A DNA stretch of 64,000 nt from Flavobacterium araucananum (GTDB taxonomy: Bacteria > Bacteroidota > Bacteroidia > Flavobacteriales > Flavobacteriaceae), in NCBI RefSeq assembly GCF_002222055.1, contig NZ_MUGS01000021.1, positions 62,001 through 126,000 on the forward strand. Direction: 5' to 3'. Below the pieces are notes generated by a model. That model was not told where the DNA came from, searched no databases, and saw nothing but the letters and a program-made list of their open reading frames with translations. Positions 63,615 through 64,000 of this stretch are shown one piece after another; positions within the stretch are counted from its first letter, which is position 1, and every line of letters begins with the position of its first letter. The position numbers were made by a program, and so were the translations under genes.

Positions 63615-64000
63615 ATGTTCCCATTACAAAGAAACCGCCGTTTAAGAACCAATGAATCGATTCGTTCTTTAGTTCGTGAAACAAGTTTAAGTCCACAGGA
63701 TTTTATGCTTCCTATGTTTGTTGCCGAAGGAAAAGACGTAAAAGTTGCTATTCCGTCAATGCCCGGAATCTACCGTCATTCTTTAGACAATACGATCAAA
63801 GAAGTAAAAGAAGCCTGGGATTTAGGAATTAAAGCGGTCAATATTTATGTAAAAGTAAGCGACAATCTAAAAGATAATAAAGGTGTTGAGGCCTGGAATA
63901 AAGATGGTTTGATGCAACAAACGATCCGTGCCATAAAAGATGCTGTTCCGGAAATGATTGTTATGCCGGATGTTGCTCTTGATCCTTATTCGATTTATGG
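63615..64000 (+). CDS. hemB: Delta-aminolevulinic acid dehydratase (3' end outside the window)
   Basis: Condenses two 5-aminolevulinate molecules to porphobilinogen. The first 128 codons are present: MFPLQRNRRLRTNESIRSLV, then DFMLPMFVAEG, IPSMPGIYRHS and MPDVALDPYSIYG, all HemB blocks; the catalytic lysines lie beyond the window. A TAACTTTG box at 63482-63489 resembles a -7 element, though no good -33 box precedes it. It completes the local set hemA, B, C, D, E, F, H, J. Confidence 0.95.
   Translation, partial: MFPLQRNRRLRTNESIRSLVRETSLSPQDFMLPMFVAEGKDVKVAIPSMPGIYRHSLDNTIKEVKEAWDLGIKAVNIYVKVSDNLKDNKGVEAWNKDGLMQQTIRAIKDAVPEMIVMPDVALDPYSIY

Overview
This 64 kb window is chromosomal DNA of a Flavobacterium-like bacterium (Bacteroidota, Flavobacteriaceae). 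The evidence is low G+C, the gliding gene gldH, type IX secretion (T9SS) sorting domains of type A and type B, a PorP/SprF-family protein next to a giant adhesin, an Nramp transporter fused to a universal stress domain, and promoters of the TTTG / TAnnTTTG type. Nearly all of the window is ordinary core genome. I see no prophage, CRISPR array, rRNA or tRNA gene. The accessory signal consists of two solo Y1 (HUH) transposases and several families of palindromic intergenic repeats.

Layout. 1-4.8 kb: end of a class I fumarase, a PAS protein, DNA polymerase IV, a phosphoesterase and a small outer-membrane-type protein. 5-12 kb: an exported SAM hydroxide adenosyltransferase, a TonB-dependent receptor and a secreted M4 metalloprotease. 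12-18.3 kb: succinyl-CoA:3-oxoacid CoA-transferase subunits, PBP1A, gldH and a RicT/PSP1 protein. 18.6-28.9 kb: a 3085-residue repeat-rich T9SS adhesin with its PorP/SprF partner. 28.9-32.5 kb: a tRNA uridine-34 hydroxylation locus (ferredoxin, TrhP-like U32 enzyme, a Y1 transposase, TrhO-like rhodanese enzyme). 32.6-36 kb: bacilliredoxin, an ArsR-type regulator, lycopene cyclase and a thioredoxin-like protein. 36-45 kb: a metal-homeostasis stretch (TonB receptor, flavoprotein, CobW-type metallochaperone, MerC-like protein, Fur/Zur-type regulator, MntH, MntR). 45-47.8 kb: a hypothetical gene, an enoyl-CoA hydratase and an NtrY-like kinase. 48-64 kb: most of the heme pathway (hemJ, hemH, hemA, hemC, hemD, hemE, hemF, and the start of hemB), with an AraC regulator, a YhcG-type nuclease, a GNAT enzyme, a second Y1 transposase, a DUF4421 protein, class I aldolase and an exported two-gene operon.

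The most notable observation is at 29-32.5 kb. TrhP and TrhO are unrelated enzymes that make the same 5-hydroxyuridine in tRNA by different chemistries. Here they are near neighbours, and the TrhO protein carries a C-terminal extension homologous to the C-terminal domain of the TrhP protein (84 aligned residues without gaps, about 47 identical by hand count). This suggests a shared tRNA- or partner-binding module. Other points worth a look are: a REP palindrome translated in frame inside lycopene cyclase; a four-palindrome compound element that flanks the second Y1 transposase and recurs 19 kb away; a PDDEXK nuclease gene coupled between hemC and hemD; an exported SAM hydrolase; and dyads that look like Zur and MntR operators in the metal region.
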